DNA from: Edaphobacter lichenicola
Lineage (GTDB): Bacteria; Acidobacteriota; Terriglobia; Terriglobales; Acidobacteriaceae
Assembly (NCBI RefSeq): GCF_025264645.1
Contig: NZ_CP073696.1
Span: forward strand, 5,208,001 to 5,272,000
Length of the DNA: 64,000 bases
Direction of reading: 5' to 3'
Shown here piece by piece: positions 50,105-57,867 of this stretch (positions are counted from its first letter, which is position 1; each line of letters opens with the position of its first letter). Position numbers and translations under genes: made by a program. A model generated the notes under the pieces. That model saw only the letters and a list, made by a program, of their open reading frames with translations, had not been told where the DNA came from and searched no databases.

Positions 50105-52168
50105 ATGACTGCGAAGCTTTCGGCTGCCCTTGCGGCTGCCGCACTACTGACCGCACTTCATCTTGTTGCACAATCTGCCGCGCAACAACCTGCCGCACAA
50201 CCGATCCAGTCGATGCCGTATTCGCCGTCGCTCGACGTCACCAGCCTCGATCGCTCGGTCGACCCGTGCGTGGACTTCTACAAGTTCAGTTGTGGCGGCT
50301 GGCAGAAGAACAACCCCATCCCCGCCGACCAGTCCGGCTGGAGTGTCTACGCGAAGCTTGGCAGCGAGAACCAGCAGTTTTTGTGGGGAATTCTGGATAC
50401 GGACGCTAAGGCGAAGGATCGTACTCCGGTGCAGCAGAAGGTCGGCGATTACTTTGCCGCCTGTATGAACACAATAGCCATCAATGCGCTGGGCGACAAG
50501 CCGGTGCAGTCCGAGCTTGCGCGCATCGACGCGCTGAAGACGAGACCAGAGCTGATCGCAGCGATCAGTCGGCTGCACCACGAGTATGCGGGAAACTACT
50601 TTTTCGGCTCGGGCACCGACCAGGACGCGGTTGATTCTTCCGCGATGATCGTTGAAGTTGAGGCGGGTGGTCTTGGCCTGCCTGACCGCGACTATTACCT
50701 GAAGGATGATGCGAAGAGCGTGACGCTGCGCCAGCAGTATGTCGCGTACGTGCAGCAACTGTTGACGATGAGCGGTGAACCGGCTGACCGGGCCAAGTCC
50801 GACGCGGACGCGATCCTTCGCATTGAGACGGCGCTTGCCAAAGCTTCGCTCACGCGCGTGGATCGCCGCGATCCGCACAATACTTACCATATGATGACGA
50901 TTGGCGAGCTGGGGAAGATAGCTCCCGCGTTCGACTGGCCCAACTATTTTGAGATTCAGGGCGCGCCCGGTGTTGCAAAGCTCAACGTGTCGCAGCCTGA
51001 GTTCATGAAGGCGGTTCAGGCTGAGCTTACGACTGAGCCTGTCGAGGCGCTGCGGGTTTATCTGCGCTTTCACTTTCTGAATGCAGCGGCACCTCTGTTG
51101 GCGCATCCCTTCGAACAGGCATACTTCGACTTTTATTCGAAGACGCTGCGTGGCGTTCCTGCGATGCCGCCGCGCTGGAAGACCTGCACTCGCGCCGTCG
51201 ATCGCAACCTTGGCGAAGCGCTCGGGCAGGAGTTTGTGAAGCGCACCTTCAGCGCAGACACCAAGGCCAAGACACAGCAGATGACCGAGCAGATCGAGAC
51301 TGCGATGCAGCACGAGATTGAGAATCTCGACTGGATGAGTCCGGAGACCAAACAGGAGGCACTTCGGAAGTTGCACGTGATTCGCAACAAGATCGGCTAC
51401 CCCGATCAATGGCGCGATTACAGCGCGCTCGAGGTGAAGCCTGACGACTACTTTGGCAACGCGACGCGAGCTGGTCGGTTCGAAGATGCGCGCGAGTGGC
51501 ATAAGCTTGGGAAGCCGGTGGACCTGAACGAGTGGGGAATGACGCCGCCTACGGTGAACGCGTACTTCAACCCGCAGATGAACGACATCAATTTTCCGGC
51601 TGGCGTTCTGCAGCCGCCGCTCTACGATCCGAAGATCGATGATGCGCCGAACTACGGTAACACCGGTGCGACCATTGGCCACGAACTGACCCACGCGTTT
51701 GACGATGAAGGGCGGCAGTTCGACGCGAAGGGAAATCTACGCGACTGGTGGACTCCGGCCGACGCGAAGGGGTTTGAAGACCGCATTAACTGTGTTCGCG
51801 ATCAGTATGCCCAGTTCATCGTCGTCGACGACATTCACATCAACTCCAAGCTGACCAGCGGTGAAGACGTTGCCGATCTGGGTGGGACGTTGCTCGCCTA
51901 CATCGCATGGAAGAAGCAGACCGCCGGACAGCAGCTTGCAAGTGTTGAGGGCTTTACCCCAGATCAGCGCTTCTGGGTCGGAATGGCGCAGTGGGCTTGC
52001 GAGAACGAGCGGCCGGAGAACCTGCGGGTCAGCGCAATTACGGATCCACACTCACCTGGCTCTGCCCGGATCAACGGCGTGGTGTCAAACCTGCCGGAGT
52101 TCCAGCGCGCCTTCAGCTGCAAGGCCGGCCAACCGATGGTGCATGCGCCAACCTGCAAGGTCTGGTAA
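50105..52168 (+). CDS. M13-family (neprilysin-like) metallopeptidase
   Basis: The ATG at 50105, with CAGGAGA about 6 bases upstream, gives 687 residues with a signal peptide (about 1-27). Neprilysin family landmarks are CVDFYKFSCGGW near the N-terminus, VNAYFNPQMNDINFPAGVLQ, GHELTHAFDDEGRQFD (His526, Glu527, His530) and GEDVADLGG with Glu587. SNLPEFQRAFSC and a terminal CKVW carry family cysteines. It cleaves peptides outside the cytoplasm. A 13-bp tandem duplication and a symporter gene follow. Confidence 0.95.
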   Translation: MTAKLSAALAAAALLTALHLVAQSAAQQPAAQPIQSMPYSPSLDVTSLDRSVDPCVDFYKFSCGGWQKNNPIPADQSGWSVYAKLGSENQQFLWGILDTDAKAKDRTPVQQKVGDYFAACMNTIAINALGDKPVQSELARIDALKTRPELIAAISRLHHEYAGNYFFGSGTDQDAVDSSAMIVEVEAGGLGLPDRDYYLKDDAKSVTLRQQYVAYVQQLLTMSGEPADRAKSDADAILRIETALAKASLTRVDRRDPHNTYHMMTIGELGKIAPAFDWPNYFEIQGAPGVAKLNVSQPEFMKAVQAELTTEPVEALRVYLRFHFLNAAAPLLAHPFEQAYFDFYSKTLRGVPAMPPRWKTCTRAVDRNLGEALGQEFVKRTFSADTKAKTQQMTEQIETAMQHEIENLDWMSPETKQEALRKLHVIRNKIGYPDQWRDYSALEVKPDDYFGNATRAGRFEDAREWHKLGKPVDLNEWGMTPPTVNAYFNPQMNDINFPAGVLQPPLYDPKIDDAPNYGNTGATIGHELTHAFDDEGRQFDAKGNLRDWWTPADAKGFEDRINCVRDQYAQFIVVDDIHINSKLTSGEDVADLGGTLLAYIAWKKQTAGQQLASVEGFTPDQRFWVGMAQWACENERPENLRVSAITDPHSPGSARINGVVSNLPEFQRAFSCKAGQPMVHAPTCKVW

Positions 52169-52180
52169 GAGGCGATCGTT

Positions 52181-52206
52181 ACTTTCTGTCATTACTTTCT
52201 GTCATT
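52181..52206 (+). repeat. 13-bp perfect tandem duplication
   Basis: TTACTTTCTGTCA occurs twice head to tail, 12 bp after the M13 peptidase stop. It is probably replication slippage and no function is evident. Confidence 0.8.
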
Positions 52207-52278
52207 GGCGGCTTTGCAATCCAGAGTTGCCGCCGCCGATGCCAGAGAGTGCCAACAGACAGTACACTTGACCCAAAC

Positions 52279-53727
52279 ATGAATCTTTACGCGATCGTTC
52301 TCGGCCTCATTGTTCTTACCCTTCTGACTGTCTCCCTGACTCGCCTTGGCAAGGTCAAAACCAAGGCCGACTATCTCGTCGCGGGACGCTCGCTGCCTGC
52401 GTTTGTGCTGGTGTTTACGCTGCTCTCGAGCTGGATTGGCTCGGGCTCGCTTCTCGGTGGTGCGGAAAACGCCTACAAGCATGGCTTCGCTGCTCTCTGG
52501 CAGGGCGGCGGCGGCTGGGCTGGGCTACTGCTCATCTATTTCATCGCTCCGCGTGCACGCAAGTTCGCACAGTTCACCATCCCTGATCTGCTCGAAGCGC
52601 GATATAACCAGGCTGCACGGGTTCTTGGCGTCATCGCGATTCTTTTTTGCTACACAGCGGTCACCAGCTATCAGTTCGTCGGCGGTGGAGACATCCTGCA
52701 CCTCATCTTCCCTGATCTCATCAGCGCGGATCTGGGCAAGTACATCATTGCGGTCTTCGTCATTGTCTTCACTGCGATTGCCGGCATGGCCTCGGTCGCC
52801 TACATGGATGTCGCCATCGGCTTGCTCGCCACGTTTACGATGCTCATCGCACTGCCCATCCTCGTTGGCCATGCCGGTGGATGGCCGACCATCCACGCCA
52901 CTCTTCCGGCAACCCACTTCCAGATACTCGGCGACTTCACCTTCGTCCAGGGCCTCGAACTCTTCCTGCCTACGTGCCTCCTTTTGTTGGGTAATCAGTC
53001 CATGTATCAAAAGTTTTTCTCCGCCAAATCGGAGAAGGACGCTACCCGCGCGGTGGTTGGATGGATCATCGGCACGGTCATTCTTGAGACCGTCATCGTT
53101 GCTCTGGCCGTCACCGGGTCGAGTCTCTTTTCCACCGGCGAAGTCCACGAGCGCCCACGCGAGATCCTCGCTTATCTTGGGCTGCATGGTTTCTATGGCT
53201 CGGCCCCACTAAGACTGCTCGGCGCGCTGTTGATGGGAGCCATCTTCGCCAAGATCATCTCCACCGCGAACAACTGGCTCTTCTCGCCATCGACCAACCT
53301 GGTCAACGATATCTATCTTCGGTACATCAACCCACAAGCATCCAACAAGAAGACGCTCGCCATCTCGCGTCTGATGGTCGTTCTGCTTGGGCTCTGGGCG
53401 CTCTATCAGTCGCTCCATATCGAGTCGGTTCTCAAGAAATCTCTGTATGCCTATACGATCTACGGCGCTGCCCTGACGCCGGTCATTCTCGCGACTTTTT
53501 ACTGGAAGCGGGCGACGGCGGCCGGGGCGGTCGCCAGCATCGCGGTAGGAACCGTCGTTACGGTCTTTTGGGACACGGGATTTATCCACTCCCACCTGCC
53601 TGCTGCTGTCGGCGAACGGGACGCGATTCTGCCGGCTCTGCTGGCGTCTCTCCTCTGTCTGGTCATCGTCAGCCTGCTTACCAGTCCTCCCACCGAAAAG
53701 CAGCTGCAACCCTTTTCCGAGGCCTAA
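52279..53727 (+). CDS. Sodium:solute symporter (SSS family)
   Basis: The ATG at 52279 gives 482 residues with about 13 membrane segments. The SSS-type N-terminus reads DYLVAGRSLPAFVLVFTLLSSWIGSGSLLGG. Others are FTIPDLLEARYN, SYQFVGGG, ASVAYMDV, GNQSMYQKFFSAK and ISTANNWLFSPSTNLVNDI. The frame extends upstream into the peptidase gene, but that extension is a shadow. It imports an organic solute with Na+. Position after an extracellular peptidase suggests a peptide product or amino acid, which is inference only. Confidence 0.9.
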   Translation: MNLYAIVLGLIVLTLLTVSLTRLGKVKTKADYLVAGRSLPAFVLVFTLLSSWIGSGSLLGGAENAYKHGFAALWQGGGGWAGLLLIYFIAPRARKFAQFTIPDLLEARYNQAARVLGVIAILFCYTAVTSYQFVGGGDILHLIFPDLISADLGKYIIAVFVIVFTAIAGMASVAYMDVAIGLLATFTMLIALPILVGHAGGWPTIHATLPATHFQILGDFTFVQGLELFLPTCLLLLGNQSMYQKFFSAKSEKDATRAVVGWIIGTVILETVIVALAVTGSSLFSTGEVHERPREILAYLGLHGFYGSAPLRLLGALLMGAIFAKIISTANNWLFSPSTNLVNDIYLRYINPQASNKKTLAISRLMVVLLGLWALYQSLHIESVLKKSLYAYTIYGAALTPVILATFYWKRATAAGAVASIAVGTVVTVFWDTGFIHSHLPAAVGERDAILPALLASLLCLVIVSLLTSPPTEKQLQPFSEA

Positions 53728-53841
53728 GTACTTCCCATTCGCAGTCTGTTAACGATAATGTTCGATACTGACCACTTCACTCCCAGCTAAACCTTGTTTA
53801 CGTGCCACAAAGCCCAGGCAACCGGGGCGCATGAAAGATAG

Positions 53842-55107
53842 ATGAACTACCGACTCACTCCCGACCTCGCCGCAATGGCTGTGCTCCTGACGATTCTGTA
53901 CTTCCTGCGCAAGCGGCATCCGCAGGAGCGGGTCGATCTCTGGATCACCGGTCTGCTCTTCATCTTTCTCGAAGCCATCGCCCACGCGTTTTACACTCCG
54001 AAGGGCCAGTGGCACCTGCCTTCGCATATCGTCGCGTTGGACGCGTACCTTGCTGCGGGCGTTATCTTTCTGTGGGCTGCCGCCAAGCCGCTTTATCCGC
54101 ATAAACCGACCGTCCACTATCTCCTGCTGAACGCTCCCCCGATCTTCGCTGTTCTTACCGCGTATGGCCTCGACGTCCGAACTCCCGGGATTTTCCACGT
54201 CTTCATCGCCTGTGGTCTGATTCTCGGCCTGATGAGCCCCTTTCTTCTTGCGCGCAGTTCGGAGGTGGGTCATGGCTGGTGGCTTGTTGCCTTGCAGGCA
54301 GGAGTCTGGGGTTCGGGGTGGTACTTCGCCTCACACGGCATGTACCGGGACGCGGCTTATATTCCGCTCTTTGCTCTTTATCTAAGCACCGCTGTGGTCT
54401 TCCAGATCAGCCTGCCCAGCAAGAGCCTGGGCAAGGTCGCGATCGTTCTCGGCTTCACCGTCTGGGCGCTGGTCTTTCTCTTCCACTCCTGGGTCACGAA
54501 CCGTCCGCAGTATATCGACATCGCCGCTCAGATCTGGGATATGCAGAAGTTTCTTGTCACCATCGGGATGCTCCTGGTCATGCTCGAACATCAGGTGTCC
54601 AGCAATGAGTGGTACGCGTTTCACGACCACCTGACCGGTCTGCCGAACCGGCGCCTCTTCGAAGACCGCCTGGTTGCAGCCATTCAGAAGTCTGAGCGCA
54701 ACAATACCCGTACTGCACTGTTGATGCTGGACCTTGACGGCTTCAAGTTCATCAATGACTCCCATGGCCACGAGGTGGGAGACGAGGTGCTGCAGCATAT
54801 CTCAAACAACCTCCGCACTGCCGTTCGTGCACCCGATACGCTTGCGCGTCTGGGCGGAGACGAGTTCATCATCATCGCTACCGATTTGCCTCGCCATCAA
54901 CCGGCAGAGCTGATCGCTGAGGCCACCGTCGCGCGTATCTCTGACGCTCTACGCAAGCCTGTAACCATCAACGGTCGCGCCCTTACCGTCGCCGGAAGCA
55001 TCGGCGTAGCGGTTTATCCGGACGATACCACCGACGAAGTTCAACTCCGCCGACTGGCGGATCAGCGAATGTACCAACAAAAACGTCAGATTCCTGTCAG
55101 CGTCTAG
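53842..55107 (+). CDS. Membrane diguanylate cyclase (GGDEF)
   Basis: This 421-residue protein has about seven N-terminal membrane segments (1-245) and a C-terminal GGDEF domain (about 258-415). HDHLTGLPNRRLFEDR begins the domain and the active GGDEF is at 338-342. An inhibitory I-site RAPD (329-332) lies five residues before it, so product inhibition by c-di-GMP is expected. The N-terminal module is an unidentified membrane sensor. It is followed after 80 bp by an acidic-tailed protein gene. Confidence 0.93.
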   Translation: MNYRLTPDLAAMAVLLTILYFLRKRHPQERVDLWITGLLFIFLEAIAHAFYTPKGQWHLPSHIVALDAYLAAGVIFLWAAAKPLYPHKPTVHYLLLNAPPIFAVLTAYGLDVRTPGIFHVFIACGLILGLMSPFLLARSSEVGHGWWLVALQAGVWGSGWYFASHGMYRDAAYIPLFALYLSTAVVFQISLPSKSLGKVAIVLGFTVWALVFLFHSWVTNRPQYIDIAAQIWDMQKFLVTIGMLLVMLEHQVSSNEWYAFHDHLTGLPNRRLFEDRLVAAIQKSERNNTRTALLMLDLDGFKFINDSHGHEVGDEVLQHISNNLRTAVRAPDTLARLGGDEFIIIATDLPRHQPAELIAEATVARISDALRKPVTINGRALTVAGSIGVAVYPDDTTDEVQLRRLADQRMYQQKRQIPVSV

Positions 55108-55187
55108 CAAAAAACAAATTTTCACACTCACCTTTTTCTATCTGCTGCATCCTATCCCAGTACACATTTTCATCAGGAGAGATTTTC

Positions 55188-55547
55188 ATGGCACCCGAGA
55201 CCCTAACCTTCGACCCCACCGCAACCTTCTTCACCCTCGGCCTGGATATCCCCTCCGCCTTCGACAGTTTTCCTGACAGCCTGACCGAGTCCGGAGCGCG
55301 TGAACTCCTGAGTGCTGCCAAAAAACCTTTGGACGACGACGAGGACGAGTTTGAAGACGAAGATGAAGATGAGGACGACGAACTCGAGGACGACGACGCG
55401 GAAGACGACGAAGAAGACGATGACGATGAATACGAAGATGACGATGACGACGAAGAGGAAGAAGAGGACGACGACGAGTACGAAGATGATGATGAGGAAG
55501 AAGAGGAAGACGACGTCGACGAACTCCAGGTAGGACGCAGGCGGTAG
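55188..55547 (+). CDS. Small protein with long Asp/Glu tail
   Basis: The 119 residues start with ordinary sequence (MAPETLTFDPTATFFTLGLD...). From about residue 49 there is an almost pure Asp/Glu stretch of about 60 residues broken only by single Tyr, Leu, Phe, Ala or Val, ending VDELQVGRRR. AGGAGA lies 7 bases before the ATG, and a strong terminator lies 50 bp after the stop, so the unit looks expressed. Poly-acidic tails bind basic proteins or divalent cations; no specific function can be claimed. The mixed GAC/GAT/GAA/GAG codons argue against simple DNA slippage. Confidence 0.7.
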   Translation: MAPETLTFDPTATFFTLGLDIPSAFDSFPDSLTESGARELLSAAKKPLDDDEDEFEDEDEDEDDELEDDDAEDDEEDDDDEYEDDDDDEEEEEDDDEYEDDDEEEEEDDVDELQVGRRR

Positions 55548-55599
55548 GCTCTCAGAGAGCTCTGTCTTACCTCACTCAAACCTCAACCGGCATACTCCT

Positions 55600-55640
55600 C
55601 TGGCCTGTACTCCGCTGAGCGGGGCAGGCCAGTTGCTTTT
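55600..55640 (+). terminator. Rho-independent terminator after the acidic-tail gene
   Basis: CTGGCCTG / CAGGCCAG form an 8-bp outer stem around an inner CCGC-TGA-GCGG hairpin, followed by TTGCTTTT. It is close to the stop of the convergent dehydrogenase gene and could serve the plus strand. Confidence 0.8.
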
Positions 55641-55653
55641 GTCTAAAAAGGAG

Positions 55654-56625
55654 CTAGTAGCCGACATCGGTCACTACATTTTCCAGTTTTTTCCCGGCGA
55701 TGAATCTTCGAACCTGCTCTGCTCCAAAGCGGAACGCTCTGTGAATGAACTCCGGCGTCGAGCCGCCAACGTGTGGAGTGATCAGGCAATTGGGCGCCGA
55801 CCATAGCGGATGGCCGGGCGGGAGTGGCTCGGGGTCTGTCACGTCGAGGGCAGCGCGTATTCTATGCTCCTGCAACGCCTCCACCAGCGCTTCGGTGACC
55901 ACGACCGGCCCGCGTGCCGCGTTGACGAGCAGAGCACCACGCTTCATGAGGCCGATCTCTGCGGCTCCGATCAGCCCAAGTGTCGCTTGAGTCAGAGGCA
56001 CAATCAATACGACGACGTCAGCGTTTGGCAGATGCCGATGCAACTCCTCGATCGCAACTACATCGTCCTCAGGACGCGCGCTGCGTGCTATTCGGATGAT
56101 CGTCACACCAAACGGGTTCATGCGCGCCTCGATCGCGGCGCCAATCGAGCCATAGCCGACGATCAGGATCGTCTTACCCGCCAAGTCCTCTCCTAACACC
56201 TGATACTGTCCGACCTGCGCGCCGCCCTCATTGAGAAATCCGTCAGTCACCGAAGCCTGTCCCTTCCATTCGTGTCGCAACTGCAGGTCGCGGTATCGTG
56301 GAAATCGCTTCAAAGCCGCCAGGGTCGCGGTTAAAACCCACTCCGATGCCGAGACGTCGTGAATTCCACGTCCATCACAGAGCACAATGTCCTTCGGCAG
56401 CCATGGCGAAATCCAATCCACCCCTGCCATCATCGACTGCACTACCTTTACGCCGCGTAGCTGCTCAAAAGTATCCTTCGCGTCTCTTCGAGCAAACACG
56501 AGGATCCAAAAATCGACATCCATAACCTCGGACGGCCTCCGGGGAATTCGCACGACCTGTGCCTCAGGTGGCAGATCCACCAGCAACTCTGGGGCAAGAT
56601 TCTCATCGACACCAACGCGCATCAT
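55654..56625 (-). CDS. D-2-hydroxyacid dehydrogenase family protein
   Basis: The 323 residues have the NAD-binding motif ILIVGYGSIGAAIEARM. The catalytic Arg lies in NAARGPVVV, the Glu in DVTDPEPLPPGHPLW and the His in LITPHVGGS. It oxidises or reduces 2-hydroxy/2-oxo acids with NAD(P). The substrate cannot be predicted. It is divergent from an alpha/beta hydrolase gene, with repeated TGTAAC half-sites in the spacer. Confidence 0.92.
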   Translation of the reverse strand: MMRVGVDENLAPELLVDLPPEAQVVRIPRRPSEVMDVDFWILVFARRDAKDTFEQLRGVKVVQSMMAGVDWISPWLPKDIVLCDGRGIHDVSASEWVLTATLAALKRFPRYRDLQLRHEWKGQASVTDGFLNEGGAQVGQYQVLGEDLAGKTILIVGYGSIGAAIEARMNPFGVTIIRIARSARPEDDVVAIEELHRHLPNADVVVLIVPLTQATLGLIGAAEIGLMKRGALLVNAARGPVVVTEALVEALQEHRIRAALDVTDPEPLPPGHPLWSAPNCLITPHVGGSTPEFIHRAFRFGAEQVRRFIAGKKLENVVTDVGY

Positions 56626-56698
56626 TTCCCGAGTGTGCCTGAACTTGAGAAGAAAAAGAAGGCTCCTCTTCTTTAGGTAGGTTTTGTCGCCAAATTGA

Positions 56699-56744
56699 TG
56701 TAACTTTTAAAAACTAATTTGACAGGTTACAAAAAAGATGTAAC
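56699..56744. promoter_or_regulatory. Repeated TGTAAC half-sites, candidate operator
   Basis: TGTAAC (56699-56704) is followed by GTTACA-7 bp-TGTAAC (56726-56744), a perfect 6-bp dyad in an A/T-rich spacer between the divergent dehydrogenase and alpha/beta hydrolase genes. No regulator gene is adjacent, so the cognate factor is unknown. Confidence 0.45.
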
Positions 56745-56800
56745 CATCAGCTTCGGCGCTGCATGAGATCGATCCAGCTCGATGAGCGCGGGAGCAGACT

Positions 56801-57769
56801 ATGAACAGGCGAAACTTTCTTACGCACGGCGGCATCTCTTTTGCAGCAGCCGCCACGGGGTCCTTTTCCGTAGCAAACGCTCAACCAGCATCGGAGAAGA
56901 CGAACGTGCCACGTACCTCGATCCATCGTGTTCAGGCAGACGGTATTACGGTCTTCTATCGTGAAGCCGGCGCGGTGGATGCGCCCGTCGTTCTCTTGCT
57001 CCATGGGTTTCCGACCTCGTCGTTTCAGTATCGCGAGTTGATCCCTCGTCTTGCCGACCGCTATCGCGTCCTTGCGCCCGATCTTCCAGGTTTTGGATTC
57101 ACTGAGGTGCCAAAGGAGCGTCATTACAAATATTCTTTCGACGCGCTGGCGAAGACGGTCCTTGCGTTTACAGACGCGTTGCAGCTGAAGCGCTACGCAC
57201 TTTATGTCTTCGACTACGGTGCGCCGACTGGTTTTCGTCTGGCGATGGCGCACCCGGAGCGCGTCACAGCGATCGTTTCGCAGAACGGCAATGCCTACGA
57301 AGAGGGTCTTGGCGACGCATGGGCTCCCATCCGACGCTACTGGAGCGAGCCGACCCCTGCGAACCGTGAGGTAGTGCGCAACGCAGCACTCAGCCCCGAG
57401 GGAGTTCGTTATCAGTACACCGAGGGCGTGCCAAACCCCGACGTGATCGCGCCCGAAGGCTACACCCTCGATTCGGCGATGCTTGCGCGGCCCGGCAATA
57501 CAGACATTCAACTGGACCTGTTTCTCGACTACGCGAACAATGTGAAGCTCTACCCAGCGTTTCAGGAGTACTTCCGCAAGTCGAAGCCGCCGCTACTGGC
57601 AATCTGGGGCAAGCACGATCCGTTTTTTATCCCTCCCGGAGCGGAGGCCTACCGGCGAGACAATCCGAACGCGACCGTCCAGTTTCTGGATACAGGACAC
57701 TTCGCTCTGGAGACACACGTCGAGGAGATCGCACTTGCCATGAGGCAGTTTCTCGCGAAGTCTGCGTAG
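56801..57769 (+). CDS. Tat-exported alpha/beta hydrolase (epoxide hydrolase / dehalogenase type)
   Basis: The 322 residues have a Tat-like signal (NRRNFLTHGGISFAAAA). The catalytic domain has the oxyanion motif HGFP (69-72) and a nucleophile elbow VFDYGAP with Asp138 instead of Ser. LAIWGKHDPFFIP carries the acid and DTGHFALE the His. An Asp nucleophile indicates epoxide hydrolase, haloalkane or fluoroacetate dehalogenase relatives rather than esterases. The true substrate is unknown. GGGAG lies upstream of the ATG. Confidence 0.88.
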   Translation: MNRRNFLTHGGISFAAAATGSFSVANAQPASEKTNVPRTSIHRVQADGITVFYREAGAVDAPVVLLLHGFPTSSFQYRELIPRLADRYRVLAPDLPGFGFTEVPKERHYKYSFDALAKTVLAFTDALQLKRYALYVFDYGAPTGFRLAMAHPERVTAIVSQNGNAYEEGLGDAWAPIRRYWSEPTPANREVVRNAALSPEGVRYQYTEGVPNPDVIAPEGYTLDSAMLARPGNTDIQLDLFLDYANNVKLYPAFQEYFRKSKPPLLAIWGKHDPFFIPPGAEAYRRDNPNATVQFLDTGHFALETHVEEIALAMRQFLAKSA

Positions 57770-57867
57770 CAACCACACAGGCAAATAAGCGCGGACCGGC
57801 GCCGTTGGGAAGGATGATGGGCAGGTTTATTATTCAGTGAGCATCATCTTTATTCAGGAGCCGGTCT

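Noticed and set aside
50144..51694. A 516-residue minus-strand open frame opposite the M13 peptidase
   Set aside because: It is a codon-bias shadow; the M13 motifs on the plus strand are decisive.
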